From: JAWLHA01 sp041690535
GTDB lineage: Bacteria; Pseudomonadota; Gammaproteobacteria; Thiohalomonadales; Thiohalomonadaceae
DNA length: 10,803 nucleotides
Assembly: GCA_041690535.1 (NCBI GenBank)
Contig: JAWLHA010000102.1
Span: 1-10,803 of the forward strand
Reading direction: 5' to 3'
The notes beneath the pieces were generated by a model that ran no database searches, was not told where the DNA came from, and saw only the letters and a program-made list of their open reading frames with translations. The position numbers and the translations under genes are program-made. Below, piece after piece: positions 1-6,858 of the stretch. Every line of letters starts with the position of its first letter. Positions within the stretch are counted from its first letter, which is position 1.

Positions 1-65
1 GGTGGATAAGCGCAGCGCATCCACCAATTCGACGCCGCACGGTGGATGCGCTGCGCTTATCCACC
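1..65. repeat. Inverted pair of REP-like palindromes (BIME-like element)
   Basis: Bases 1-25 and 41-65 are perfect reverse complements of each other (25 of 25), separated by a 15-base spacer. Each arm is itself a small palindrome: a 7-base stem GGTGGAT / ATCCACC around an 11-base centre containing GCGCAGCGC or its complement. Read on the minus strand, the 41-65 copy is directly preceded by the tetranucleotide GTAG (69-66), the head sequence typical of REP elements mobilised by RAYT (TnpA_REP) proteins. The matching head of the left copy would lie outside the window. Two REPs in opposite orientation are the usual BIME arrangement. The structure is seen directly; membership of a genome-wide REP family is inferred. 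No RAYT gene is present here. Confidence 0.8.
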
Positions 66-104
66 CTACATGTTGGGCGCGTCGGATTTATCTGTTCGGC
101 GCTC

Positions 105-142
105 TGCAAGCCCCGGATACCGCCTCGCGTCATCCGGCTGCA
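105..142. repeat. Second, degenerate REP-like palindrome downstream of zwf
   Basis: CCGGAT at 113-118 pairs with ATCCGG at 132-137, leaving a 13-base GC-rich loop. The stem can be extended outward imperfectly to TGCA at 105-108 and 139-142 with small bulges. The plan (GGAT, a GCG-rich centre, ATCC) resembles the element at 1-65, but the stem sequence differs. It ends 15 bases beyond the zwf stop codon. It could stabilise or end the zwf transcript as a stem-loop, but no T-run follows it on the minus strand, so a classic intrinsic terminator is not supported. Confidence 0.5.
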
Positions 143-157
143 AAGTACGTAGCGCGC

Positions 158-1690
158 TCATTCCCCCTGCTTCGGTTCGCTGCCCCGACCCAATCCGGCG
201 GCGTCACAACCGCAGGTCGGCTGCCACTCCTCTTCCAGCAGGCCTTTGGCGGCCTTGGGGCCCCAGCTTCCCGGGGTGTAATTGGGGAAGGGGTCTTCGG
301 GGGGAGACTCCCACGCTTTCAGGACCGGGGTGAGAAAGCGCCAGGCGGCGGCGACCTGTTCGGCGTGCATGAAGTGCATGGGTTCGCCGCGCATGACCTC
401 TGTAAGCAACGTTTCGTAGGCGGCCGGAGACTCCTTGTTGAAGGCCTCCCGATAGTTGAAGCGCATCCGGGCCGGTTGCAGGCGGAAGGGCGTGCCGGGT
501 TCCTTGGCAGCAAAGCGAAGCAGGATCTCCTCTTCGGGCTGGATGCCGATGATGAGCTGCGCCGGTTGGGCATTGAGCCCGGCCCTTGGGGGAAAGGTGC
601 AGTGGGGAACGGGGCGAAATCGCACCACCAGCTCGGTCACCCGTCGGCCGAGACGCTTGCCGGTGCGCAGCACGAACGGCACCCCTTGCCAGCGCCAATT
701 GTCGATGTAGAGCTTGAGTGCGGCGAAGGTCTCCACGCTCGATTCGGCGGACACCGCCGGCTCCTGCCGATAGGCCGGCACGGGCTCGCCCTCCACCACT
801 CCCGAGCCGTACTGACCCCGCACCGCAACGGCATCCACGCCCCCCTCGGGGATGGGGCGAAGGGCGTTGAGCACCTCTTCCTTCTTGTGCCGCAGATCCC
901 CTGCGGTGTAGGTGACCGGCGGCTCCATGGCTATCAGACACAGAAGTTGCAGCAGGTGGTTCTGCACCATGTCCCGCAGCGCGCCCGCGCGCTCGTAATA
1001 GGCTCCGCGTCCACCGATCCCCTCGCTTTCGGCCACTGTGATGGTCACCTGCTCAATGTATTGGCGGTTCCATATGGGTTCGAACATGGGGTTGGCGAAG
1101 CGGAAGGCGAGAAGGTTCTGCACCGTCTCCTTGCCCAGAAAGTGGTCGATGCGATAGATGCTCTCCTCCGCGAAGTGGCGGCGCATGAGATTGTTGATGG
1201 TGCGAAACGACTCCAGGTCATGGCCCATGGGTTTTTCCACCACCAGGCGGGTCATGGCCTGATCCTCCGCCAGCCCCTCCCGACCGAGGTGATCGGCCAC
1301 GGCGCCGAACAGGTGGGGCGGGGTGGCCAAGTAGAAGATCCGCTCCACCGGTCCCCGCGCCTGTCTATCCATTTCAGCAAGAGCGGTCTTGAGGCGGCGG
1401 TAATCGTCCGCCTCGGCGAGGTCCAGCCGTATGTGGAAGATCCCGGCTGCAAACCCCTCCCAATCCGCCCCCGGCGGCTGCCGGGCGTAGTGTGCCACGC
1501 TGTCGCGGTAGCTCTGGCGCAGTGCCTCCAGTTCGGCGCTGCGACTCACCGCCACCAGGGTGAAGTGTCCAGGGAGCTGCCCCTCCCGGTGCAGATCGTA
1601 CAGCGCCGGGAGGATCTTGCTGTGGGCGAGGTCGCCACTGGCCCCCAGCAGGACGAAGCGGATGGTGCGGTTGGCAATGTCCTCTTCCAT
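158..1690 (-). CDS. zwf: Glucose-6-phosphate 1-dehydrogenase
   Basis: The enzyme oxidises glucose 6-phosphate to 6-phosphogluconolactone with reduction of NAD(P)+, the cytosolic entry step of the oxidative pentose phosphate and Entner-Doudoroff pathways. The product has 510 residues, close to the family's usual 480-510. Visible motifs are the Rossmann nucleotide loop GASGDLA (16-22), YLATPP (120-125), EKP with Lys153 (152-154), the substrate signature RIDHFLGKE (180-188, Asp182-His183), RDMVQNH (239-245, His245 matching the family's catalytic base) and the conserved C-terminal GSWGP. About 25 residues after that motif form a weakly conserved tail. The ATG at 1690 puts the Rossmann loop at the usual distance. 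No good ribosome-binding site precedes it, and the upstream cupin gene stops six bases before, so translational coupling is likely. No 6-phosphogluconolactonase gene is seen next to it within the window. Identification is very secure; NADP versus NAD preference cannot be read here. Confidence 0.97.
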   Translation of the reverse strand: MEEDIANRTIRFVLLGASGDLAHSKILPALYDLHREGQLPGHFTLVAVSRSAELEALRQSYRDSVAHYARQPPGADWEGFAAGIFHIRLDLAEADDYRRLKTALAEMDRQARGPVERIFYLATPPHLFGAVADHLGREGLAEDQAMTRLVVEKPMGHDLESFRTINNLMRRHFAEESIYRIDHFLGKETVQNLLAFRFANPMFEPIWNRQYIEQVTITVAESEGIGGRGAYYERAGALRDMVQNHLLQLLCLIAMEPPVTYTAGDLRHKKEEVLNALRPIPEGGVDAVAVRGQYGSGVVEGEPVPAYRQEPAVSAESSVETFAALKLYIDNWRWQGVPFVLRTGKRLGRRVTELVVRFRPVPHCTFPPRAGLNAQPAQLIIGIQPEEEILLRFAAKEPGTPFRLQPARMRFNYREAFNKESPAAYETLLTEVMRGEPMHFMHAEQVAAAWRFLTPVLKAWESPPEDPFPNYTPGSWGPKAAKGLLEEEWQPTCGCDAAGLGRGSEPKQGE

Positions 1691-1696
1691 GGGTGG

Positions 1697-2002
1697 TCAG
1701 TAGGCCGGCGGCGCGTAGACGTTCAGGGTCTGCAGCGGCACTTTGCCGCTGTTGATGATCTCATGGGTCTCGCCGGCCTCGATGAGCAGCAGCATGCCCG
1801 GCTCCAGTTTCACCGATCGCCCCCCCACAGTGGCCCGACCGGTACCGGCGATCACATACATCCATTGATCGCTTGTGGCATGGCGGTTGGTCGCTCCTCC
1901 GGTGGATGAGCCGGGCGAGAGCTCCATGGTGGCCGCCTGGGAGCGGCGCGTTCGGGCAATCACACGGAAGCCGTCCAAGGGCGTGAGGTGAAGCGTCTGC
2001 AC
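1697..2002 (-). CDS. Small single-domain cupin protein
   Basis: This 101-residue protein is essentially one cupin beta-barrel. Motif 1 aligns around His41 to Gly53 (HATSDQWMYVIAGTG begins at 41) and motif 2 from Gly69 to Asn84 (Gly77, His80 and Asn84 in the right places). Of the classical metal ligands, the first His (41) and the motif 2 His (80) remain. The second motif 1 His is Thr43, the Glu is Gln46, and the motif 2 Pro is Glu75. A canonical mononuclear metal site is therefore doubtful, and a sensor or binding role is as plausible as catalysis. The start is a GTG at 2002-2000, preceded by an AGGGGGG ribosome-binding site five bases away. It lies six bases upstream of zwf and is almost certainly cotranscribed with it. 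Substrate unknown; any link to sugar phosphate metabolism rests on position alone. Confidence 0.85.
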   Translation of the reverse strand: MQTLHLTPLDGFRVIARTRRSQAATMELSPGSSTGGATNRHATSDQWMYVIAGTGRATVGGRSVKLEPGMLLLIEAGETHEIINSGKVPLQTLNVYAPPAY

Positions 2003-2007
2003 GGCAG

Positions 2008-2014
2008 CCCCCCT
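2008..2014 (-). promoter_or_regulatory. Ribosome-binding site of the cupin gene
   Basis: On the minus strand this reads AGGGGGG, five bases before the GTG start at 2002. It supports the GTG start, since there is no in-frame ATG at a suitable place, and it is the only clear ribosome-binding site of the cupin-zwf pair. Confidence 0.6.
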
Positions 2015-2086
2015 GTGGCGGTGGCGTTGGTCTGAGGATAGCCGACCTGGCCCATCGGTGGTGGGGAAGGTGGGAGCGGCTCACAG

Positions 2087-2096
2087 CACGGCCGTG
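2087..2096. promoter_or_regulatory. Perfect 10-base palindrome in the divergent intergenic region
   Basis: CACGGCCGTG is a perfect palindrome, and flanking bases extend the dyad imperfectly (8 of 11 per half-site, about 2081-2102). It lies between the divergent cupin-zwf and nuo transcription units, where an operator for either could sit. No known regulator consensus was recognised. A short GC palindrome can occur by chance, so confidence is low. Confidence 0.25.
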
Positions 2097-2146
2097 ACGT
2101 TAGTATGCGTTCACCCTGGGGAGCGGCTATGTTTGGGGGAGCATCA

Positions 2147-2204
2147 CTGTTTCGCCCCCCGCGAAGGTGATGATTCGCCCCACGGGAGTGACGGGGTGAA
2201 ACAG
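2147..2204. promoter_or_regulatory. Imperfect inverted repeat in the probable nuo leader
   Basis: CTGTTTCGCCCC (2147-2158) and GGGGTGAAACAG (2193-2204) are complementary at 11 of 12 positions, with 34 bases between. Inside lie TTCGC (2151-2155), GCGAA (2161-2165) and TTCGC (2174-2178). The middle piece can pair with either neighbour, and the first of these also overlaps the outer stem, so mutually exclusive hairpins are possible. The element ends about 50 bases before the nuoA start. The rest of 2003-2253 holds no gene and no promoter with good -35 and -10 boxes at standard spacing on either strand. Function as a leader or operator is inference. Confidence 0.35.
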
Positions 2205-2253
2205 GCCGAGCGTCGCGGGGTTTCCTGCCAACCGACAAGGGTGGAGGCCGGGT

Positions 2254-2643
2254 ATGGAGGTGCAGCCCCTCTGGACGCTGGCGTTGTACTTCGTGCTCGT
2301 GGTGGGCATGGTGGTAGGCATTATGCTGCTCTCCCACGTGCTCGGGCAGCGGCACAGTGGGCGGGCGCGCGATGACCCCTACGAGTCGGGCATGCTCCCC
2401 GTCGGCTCCGCGCGGGTGCGATTGTCGGCGAAGTTCTATCTCATTGCCGTCTTCTTCCTCATCTTCGATCTGGAGGCGGTTTATCTCTTCGCCTGGGCGG
2501 TGGCGGCAAGGGAGGCAGGTTGGGCCGGCTATATCGAGGCGGTCATCTTCATCGTGGTGCTCGGTGCGGGACTTCTCTACCTGTGGCGGCTCGGTGCCCT
2601 CGATTGGTCGCCGGAGCGGCGCAGGCGCTTTCCAAGCGTGTAA
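2254..2643 (+). CDS. nuoA: NADH-quinone oxidoreductase subunit A
   Basis: NuoA (ND3 homologue) is a small membrane subunit of complex I at the junction of the membrane and peripheral arms, next to the quinone cavity. The 129-residue product has three hydrophobic helices (roughly 8-30, 60-84 and 90-113). Family motifs are YESGMLPVG (43-51) in the loop after helix 1 and FDLEAVY (71-77) with the conserved acidic residues Asp72 and Glu74 in helix 2. The end, around GALDW, resembles the E. coli subunit, which is somewhat longer (147 residues). The ATG is preceded by GTGGAGG at 2241-2247, six bases away. It is the first gene of the nuo operon, with nuoB starting 21 bases after its stop. Confidence 0.96.
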   Translation: MEVQPLWTLALYFVLVVGMVVGIMLLSHVLGQRHSGRARDDPYESGMLPVGSARVRLSAKFYLIAVFFLIFDLEAVYLFAWAVAAREAGWAGYIEAVIFIVVLGAGLLYLWRLGALDWSPERRRRFPSV

Positions 2644-2664
2644 CCTGGGAAACAGGGGCAGACA

Positions 2665-3297
2665 ATGCGCTGGTGGCTGAGCAAAACTCCCACACTTGTC
2701 ATGCCGGAAAGTGGCAGCTTCGATGAGGCGGTAAAGCGCAACCTGCTCTTTTCCCGGCTGCAGGACCTCGTCGCCTGGTCGCGGAAGAACTCGGTCTGGC
2801 CGTTCAACTTCGGCCTCTCCTGCTGCTATGTGGAGATGGCCGCCAGCATTACCAGCCGCTACGACATCGCCCGCTTCGGCTCCGAGGTGCTCCGGGCCAG
2901 CCCGCGCGAGGCGGACCTGATGGTGGTGGCGGGCACCGTCTTCATCAAGATGGCGCCGGTAATCAAGCGGCTGTACGAGCAGATGATGGCGCCGCGCTGG
3001 GTGATCTCCATGGGTTCCTGCGCCAACTCCGGCGGCATGTACGACATCTACAGCGTGGTGCAGGGGGTGGACAAGTTTCTGCCGGTGGATGTCTATGTGC
3101 CCGGTTGTCCGCCCCGCCCCGATGCCCTGGTGGAAGGATTGCTGCTGCTGCGCGAGGCCATCGGCCGGGAGCGCCGGCCGCTCAGCTGGGTAGTGGGGCC
3201 CCAAGGGGTCCACAAGGCCGAGCCACCGAGCCTGCGTGATCAGAAGCAGGCCGAGCGGGCCGCGGCAACCACGCTGCGAAGCCCGGATGATGTATAG
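2665..3297 (+). CDS. nuoB: NADH-quinone oxidoreductase subunit B
   Basis: NuoB (PSST homologue) holds cluster N2, the last iron-sulfur centre of complex I, which passes electrons to quinone at the interface with NuoD. The protein has 210 residues. All four N2 ligands are visible: the adjacent pair Cys53-Cys54 in LSCCYVEM, Cys119 in GSCANSGG and Cys148 in PGCPPRPDA. The last 40 or so residues are polar and poorly conserved. AGGGG at 2654-2658, six bases before the ATG, serves as ribosome-binding site. The next gene, nuoCD, begins 18 bases after the stop. The subunit is cytoplasmic and peripheral to the membrane. No anomalies seen. Confidence 0.97.
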   Translation: MRWWLSKTPTLVMPESGSFDEAVKRNLLFSRLQDLVAWSRKNSVWPFNFGLSCCYVEMAASITSRYDIARFGSEVLRASPREADLMVVAGTVFIKMAPVIKRLYEQMMAPRWVISMGSCANSGGMYDIYSVVQGVDKFLPVDVYVPGCPPRPDALVEGLLLLREAIGRERRPLSWVVGPQGVHKAEPPSLRDQKQAERAAATTLRSPDDV

Positions 3298-3315
3298 GGC
3301 CGGGCGTACGCCTGC

Positions 3316-5064
3316 ATGTCAACGATGACCGCCATCGAGCAGGAACTGGAGCACCGCTTCCCATCCGCCGTCCTCGCCCGCCAAGAGGCGGCCGACGGGG
3401 TGCCCACATTGTGGGTGGCGTCCGATCAGGCGGGCAGGCTCCTGCGTTACCTGAAGGAGCAGGTGGAGCGCCCCTACCGGATGCTTTACGACCTGTTCGC
3501 CATCGACGAGCGGCTGCGCACCCACCGCGAGGGCCAGCCCGAGGCCGACTTCACCCTCGTCTACCACCTGCTCTCCTACGGGCGCAATGAGGATCTGCGC
3601 CTCAAGGTGCCGCTGCAAGGCGAGTTCCCCTCAGTGCCGACCATCACCGGGTTGTGGCGCAATGCCGGTTGGTACGAGCGCGAGGTGTGGGACATGTTCG
3701 GGATCGGCTTCGGCGGCCACCCCGATCTGCGGCGCATCCTGATGCCCCCTACCTGGGAGGGGCACCCCCTGCGCAAGGAGCATCCCGCCCGGGCCACAGA
3801 GATCGGCCCTTATGAACTCTCCGACGAGAAGGCGGAGCGGGAAGAGGAGGCCATGCGCTTCAGGCCCGAGGAGTGGGGCATGGCGCGCAGCCATGACGGC
3901 ACCGATTTCATGTTCCTCAACCTGGGGCCGAACCACCCCAGTGTGCACGGCGTGTTCCGCATCATGTTGCAGCTGGATGGGGAGGAGATTATCGATGCCG
4001 TGCCGGACATCGGGTTTCACCACCGCGGCGCGGAGAAGATGGGGGAGCGGCAGAGCTGGCATACCTACATCCCCTATACCGATCGGGTGGATTATCTGGG
4101 CGGGGTGATGAACAACCTGCCCTACGTGCTGGCGGTGGAACGGCTGGCCGGCATCGAGGTGCCCGAGCGGGCGAAGGTGATCCGCATCATGACCGCGGAG
4201 CTGTTTCGCATCGCCAGCCACCTGGTCTTCTACGGCACCTTCGCCCAGGATGTGGGGCAGCTGTCGCCGGTGTTCTACATGTTCACCGATCGGGAGCGGC
4301 TGTTTCACATCATCGAGGCCATTTGTGGCGGGCGCATGCACCCCAACTGGTTTCGCATCGGCGGCGTCGCCCAGGACCTGCCGCGGGGGTGGGAGACGCT
4401 GGTGCGGGAGTTCCTCGCCTATCTGCCCCCGCGCCTCGACGACTACGAGAAAATGGTGCTCGGAAACTGCATCATCAAGGCGCGCACCAAAGGGATCGGC
4501 GCCTACACCACCGAAGAGGCCATCGAGTGGGGTGTGACCGGTCCGGGGCTACGGGCCACCGGCTTCGAGTGGGACTTCCGCAAGAGCCGCCCCTACGCCG
4601 GCTACGACCAGTTCGACTTCGACGTCCCCACCGCCACCCACGGCGACTCCTATGATCGCTGCGTGGTGCGCGCTGAAGAGATGCGCCAGAGCCTGCGCAT
4701 CGTGGCCCAGTGTCTGGAGAACATGCCGCCCGGGCCTTACAAGTCCAGCCATCCGCAGACCACCCCCCCGCTCAAGGAGCGGACCCTGCACGACATCGAG
4801 ACGCTTATCACCCACTTTCTCGGGGTCAGCTGGGGGCCGGTGATCCCCCCCGGCGAGGTGTCGGTGGGGATCGAGGCGACCAAGGGGAACAACAGCTACC
4901 ATCTGATCAGCGACGGGGGAACGGGCGCCTACCGAACCCGGATCCGCACCCCCACCTTCCCCCACCTGCAGATGCTCCCCCACCTCTGCCGGGGACTGAT
5001 GGTGCCGGACCTCATCGCCATCCTCGGCAGCATCGATTTCGTCATGGCCGACGTGGACCGCTGA
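3316..5064 (+). CDS. nuoCD: NADH-quinone oxidoreductase fused subunits C and D
   Basis: This 582-residue fusion supplies the 30-kDa (NuoC, about 1-185) and 49-kDa (NuoD, about 190-582) subunits of the connecting module, and forms the quinone pocket with NuoB. NuoC is shown by WYEREVWDMFGI and the following HPDLRRILMP stretch. NuoD is shown by GPNHPSVHG (204-212), HHRGAEKMGERQSWH, TDRVDYLGG (255-263) and the C-terminal LGSIDFVMADVDR. By family comparison His211 and Tyr260 correspond to the quinone headgroup ligands. The join is continuous in one frame without a stop or internal start signal, so it is a true fusion as in E. coli (about 600 residues) and many gammaproteobacteria. The ATG at 3316 lacks a strong ribosome-binding site; a second ATG at 3325 is an alternative. 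nuoE starts one base after the stop. Confidence 0.97.
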   Translation: MSTMTAIEQELEHRFPSAVLARQEAADGVPTLWVASDQAGRLLRYLKEQVERPYRMLYDLFAIDERLRTHREGQPEADFTLVYHLLSYGRNEDLRLKVPLQGEFPSVPTITGLWRNAGWYEREVWDMFGIGFGGHPDLRRILMPPTWEGHPLRKEHPARATEIGPYELSDEKAEREEEAMRFRPEEWGMARSHDGTDFMFLNLGPNHPSVHGVFRIMLQLDGEEIIDAVPDIGFHHRGAEKMGERQSWHTYIPYTDRVDYLGGVMNNLPYVLAVERLAGIEVPERAKVIRIMTAELFRIASHLVFYGTFAQDVGQLSPVFYMFTDRERLFHIIEAICGGRMHPNWFRIGGVAQDLPRGWETLVREFLAYLPPRLDDYEKMVLGNCIIKARTKGIGAYTTEEAIEWGVTGPGLRATGFEWDFRKSRPYAGYDQFDFDVPTATHGDSYDRCVVRAEEMRQSLRIVAQCLENMPPGPYKSSHPQTTPPLKERTLHDIETLITHFLGVSWGPVIPPGEVSVGIEATKGNNSYHLISDGGTGAYRTRIRTPTFPHLQMLPHLCRGLMVPDLIAILGSIDFVMADVDR

Positions 5065-5065
5065 G

Positions 5066-5530
5066 ATGTTGAGCGAAGAGGAACGCGAGGCGATCGCACA
5101 AGAGCTGGAGCACTACCGCGATCCCCGCGCCGCCTGCGTGGAGGCGATGAAGATCGTCCAGCATCGCCGGGGCTGGGTCTCCGACGATGCCCTGGCCGCC
5201 ATCGCGGAGCTGCTGCGCATGTCGGTGCACGAACTCGAAGGGGTGGCCACCTACTACAATCTCATTTTCCGCCGTCCGGTGGGGCGCCACGTCATCCTGC
5301 TGTGCGACAGCGTGGTCTGCTGGATGGTGGGCTACCCGGCGGTGCGAGAGCACCTGACAGAGCGGCTGGGGATCGATTTCGGCGAGACCACCGCCGATGG
5401 CCGCTTCACCCTGTTGCCCATGCCGTGCCTGGGCAGCTGCGATCGCGCCCCGGCCATGCTGGTGGACCGGGACCTGCACCGCGACCTTGCACCGGAGCGC
5501 ATCGATGCGATTCTGGAGCGCTACAGCTGA
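5066..5530 (+). CDS. nuoE: NADH-quinone oxidoreductase subunit E
   Basis: NuoE (24-kDa homologue) is a thioredoxin-like protein carrying the [2Fe-2S] cluster N1a next to the FMN of NuoF in the NADH-dehydrogenase module. The 154-residue product has an N-terminal helical part (about 1-70) and the thioredoxin-like domain. The four ligands are present in the standard pattern: Cys80 and Cys85 in CDSVVC, Cys121 and Cys125 in CLGSC. E. coli NuoE is slightly longer (166). The ATG lies one base after the nuoCD stop and has no convincing ribosome-binding site of its own, so translation is probably coupled to nuoCD. nuoF follows after 18 bases. Confidence 0.96.
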   Translation: MLSEEEREAIAQELEHYRDPRAACVEAMKIVQHRRGWVSDDALAAIAELLRMSVHELEGVATYYNLIFRRPVGRHVILLCDSVVCWMVGYPAVREHLTERLGIDFGETTADGRFTLLPMPCLGSCDRAPAMLVDRDLHRDLAPERIDAILERYS

Positions 5531-5548
5531 CCGCACGCGGGAGCAAAG

Positions 5549-6841
5549 GTGGAGAAACCGCTGACGCAAAACATACGCCCAGGCGAGCCGCCGCCGAGCC
5601 TGCCGCAATACGAGAAGGCCGGCGGCTACTGCGCGGTATGGAAGGCCCTGAAGGAGATGACCCCCGCCGAGGTTATCAACGTGGTGAAGGCCGCCAACCT
5701 GCGCGGGCGCGGCGGGGCCGGCTTTCCCGCCGGGCTCAAGTGGGCGGCCATGACCCCGCTGGAGGAGGCCCCCGCGCCGCGTTACCTCATCGCCAACGCC
5801 GACGAGATGGAGCCCGGGGCCTTCAAGGATCGCTATCTCATCGAGGGGGACCCCCATCAGCTCATCGAGGGGATGATCGTCGCCGCCTGGGCCGTGCAGG
5901 CTGATGTGGCCTATATCTTTCTGCGTGCGGCCTACTACCCGGGGGCCGAGCGCCTCACTCGCGCCATCGCCGAGGCCTATGAGAAGGGGTATCTCGGCAG
6001 GGACATTCTGGGCTCCGGCTGGAGCCTCGATCTGCACCTGCACACCAGTGCCGGCCGATATCTCTGCGGCGAGGCGAGCGCGCTGCTGAACGCCCTCGAG
6101 GGCAAGCGGGCCATCCCCCGCGGCAAGCTGCCCCGCGCCACCACCAGCGGGCTGTGGGGCCGGCCCACGGTGGTGAACAATGTGGAGACCCTCTGCAATG
6201 TCCCTCACATCGTGAACCGGGGGGCGCAGTGGTTTTTGGATTTGTCGGTGGCCAGGGAGGGGAAGCGGGGCAAGGACGGTGGCACCAAGATTTTCGGCGT
6301 CAGCGGCCGGGTGCGCCGTCCCGGGGCGTGGGAGCTGCCCATGGGCACCACCATCCGGGAGATCGTGGAGGAGCACGCCGGGGGGATGCGCGAGGGGCAC
6401 CGTTTCCGGGCGTTGTTGCCGGGCGGGGCTTCCACCGGCTTTCTGGTGCAGGAGCATCTGGACCTTCCCATGGATTTCGACTCCCCCGAGGGGGCCGGGA
6501 GCCGCTTCGGCACCGGCACCATCGTGGTGGTGGACGATCGCACCTGTCCGGTGGCCATGCTTCACAACCTGGAGCACTTCTTTGCCCAGGAGTCCTGCGG
6601 CTGGTGTACTCCCTGCCGGGAGGGGCTGCCGTGGACCGAGCGGCTGCTGCTGGGGATCGAGTCGGGCGAGGGGCGCCCCGAGGACTTGGAGCTGCTGGAG
6701 ATGCATACCCGCCTCCTCGGCATGGGCAAGACCTTCTGCGCCCACGCCCCCGGGGCTATGATGCCGCTGGAGACGGGACTGAAGCACTTTCGCGAGGAGT
6801 TCGACCGCCATATCGCGGAGCGGCGCTGTCCTTATCGGTAA
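5549..6841 (+). CDS. nuoF: NADH-quinone oxidoreductase subunit F, NADH and FMN binding
   Basis: NuoF (51-kDa homologue) binds NADH and FMN, carries the [4Fe-4S] cluster N3, and is where electrons enter complex I. Visible in order in the 430 residues are the glycine-rich GRGGAGFPAG (53-62), the FMN/NADH segment ADEMEPGAF (84-92), YLCGEASALLNALEG, the PTVVNNVETL block, and the N3 ligands Cys350, Cys353 and Cys356 (CGWCTPC) with Cys397 in FCAHAPG. The length is near the E. coli value (445). The start is a GTG at 5549 with GGGAG at 5539-5543 five bases upstream; no ATG is better placed. nuoG begins 17 bases after the stop. All catalytic and cluster residues expected of the family are present. Confidence 0.97.
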   Translation: MEKPLTQNIRPGEPPPSLPQYEKAGGYCAVWKALKEMTPAEVINVVKAANLRGRGGAGFPAGLKWAAMTPLEEAPAPRYLIANADEMEPGAFKDRYLIEGDPHQLIEGMIVAAWAVQADVAYIFLRAAYYPGAERLTRAIAEAYEKGYLGRDILGSGWSLDLHLHTSAGRYLCGEASALLNALEGKRAIPRGKLPRATTSGLWGRPTVVNNVETLCNVPHIVNRGAQWFLDLSVAREGKRGKDGGTKIFGVSGRVRRPGAWELPMGTTIREIVEEHAGGMREGHRFRALLPGGASTGFLVQEHLDLPMDFDSPEGAGSRFGTGTIVVVDDRTCPVAMLHNLEHFFAQESCGWCTPCREGLPWTERLLLGIESGEGRPEDLELLEMHTRLLGMGKTFCAHAPGAMMPLETGLKHFREEFDRHIAERRCPYR

Positions 6842-6858
6842 AACGTGCGGGAGCGGGT

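Noticed and set aside
2..1909. 635-codon plus-strand open frame across the REP region, zwf and the cupin gene
   Set aside because: It is antisense to two clear genes, begins inside the palindromic repeat, resembles no known protein, and is explained by stop-poor antisense frames in GC-rich coding DNA.
2025..2031. Single GTTGGTC (complement of the heptamer unit) near the cupin start
   Set aside because: One 7-base match is expected by chance in a window of this size; there is no tandem copy.
2078..2133. Possible -10 boxes TAGTAT and TATGTT in the nuo upstream region
   Set aside because: Each matches only four of six consensus bases and has no acceptable -35 box at 16-18 bases.
1960..3213. 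417-codon minus-strand frame across the divergent intergenic region, nuoA and nuoB
   Set aside because: Antisense to nuoA and nuoB, with a His/Pro/Arg-rich composition typical of shadow frames and no domain seen.
5042..6811. 589-codon minus-strand frame opposite nuoE and nuoF
   Set aside because: Low-complexity shadow composition and complete overlap with well-identified genes.
6154..6858. Upstream extension of the nuoG open frame through nuoF
   Set aside because: The frame is open but overlaps nuoF out of frame. The GTG at 6859 with its ribosome-binding site and the immediate ferredoxin domain mark the true start.
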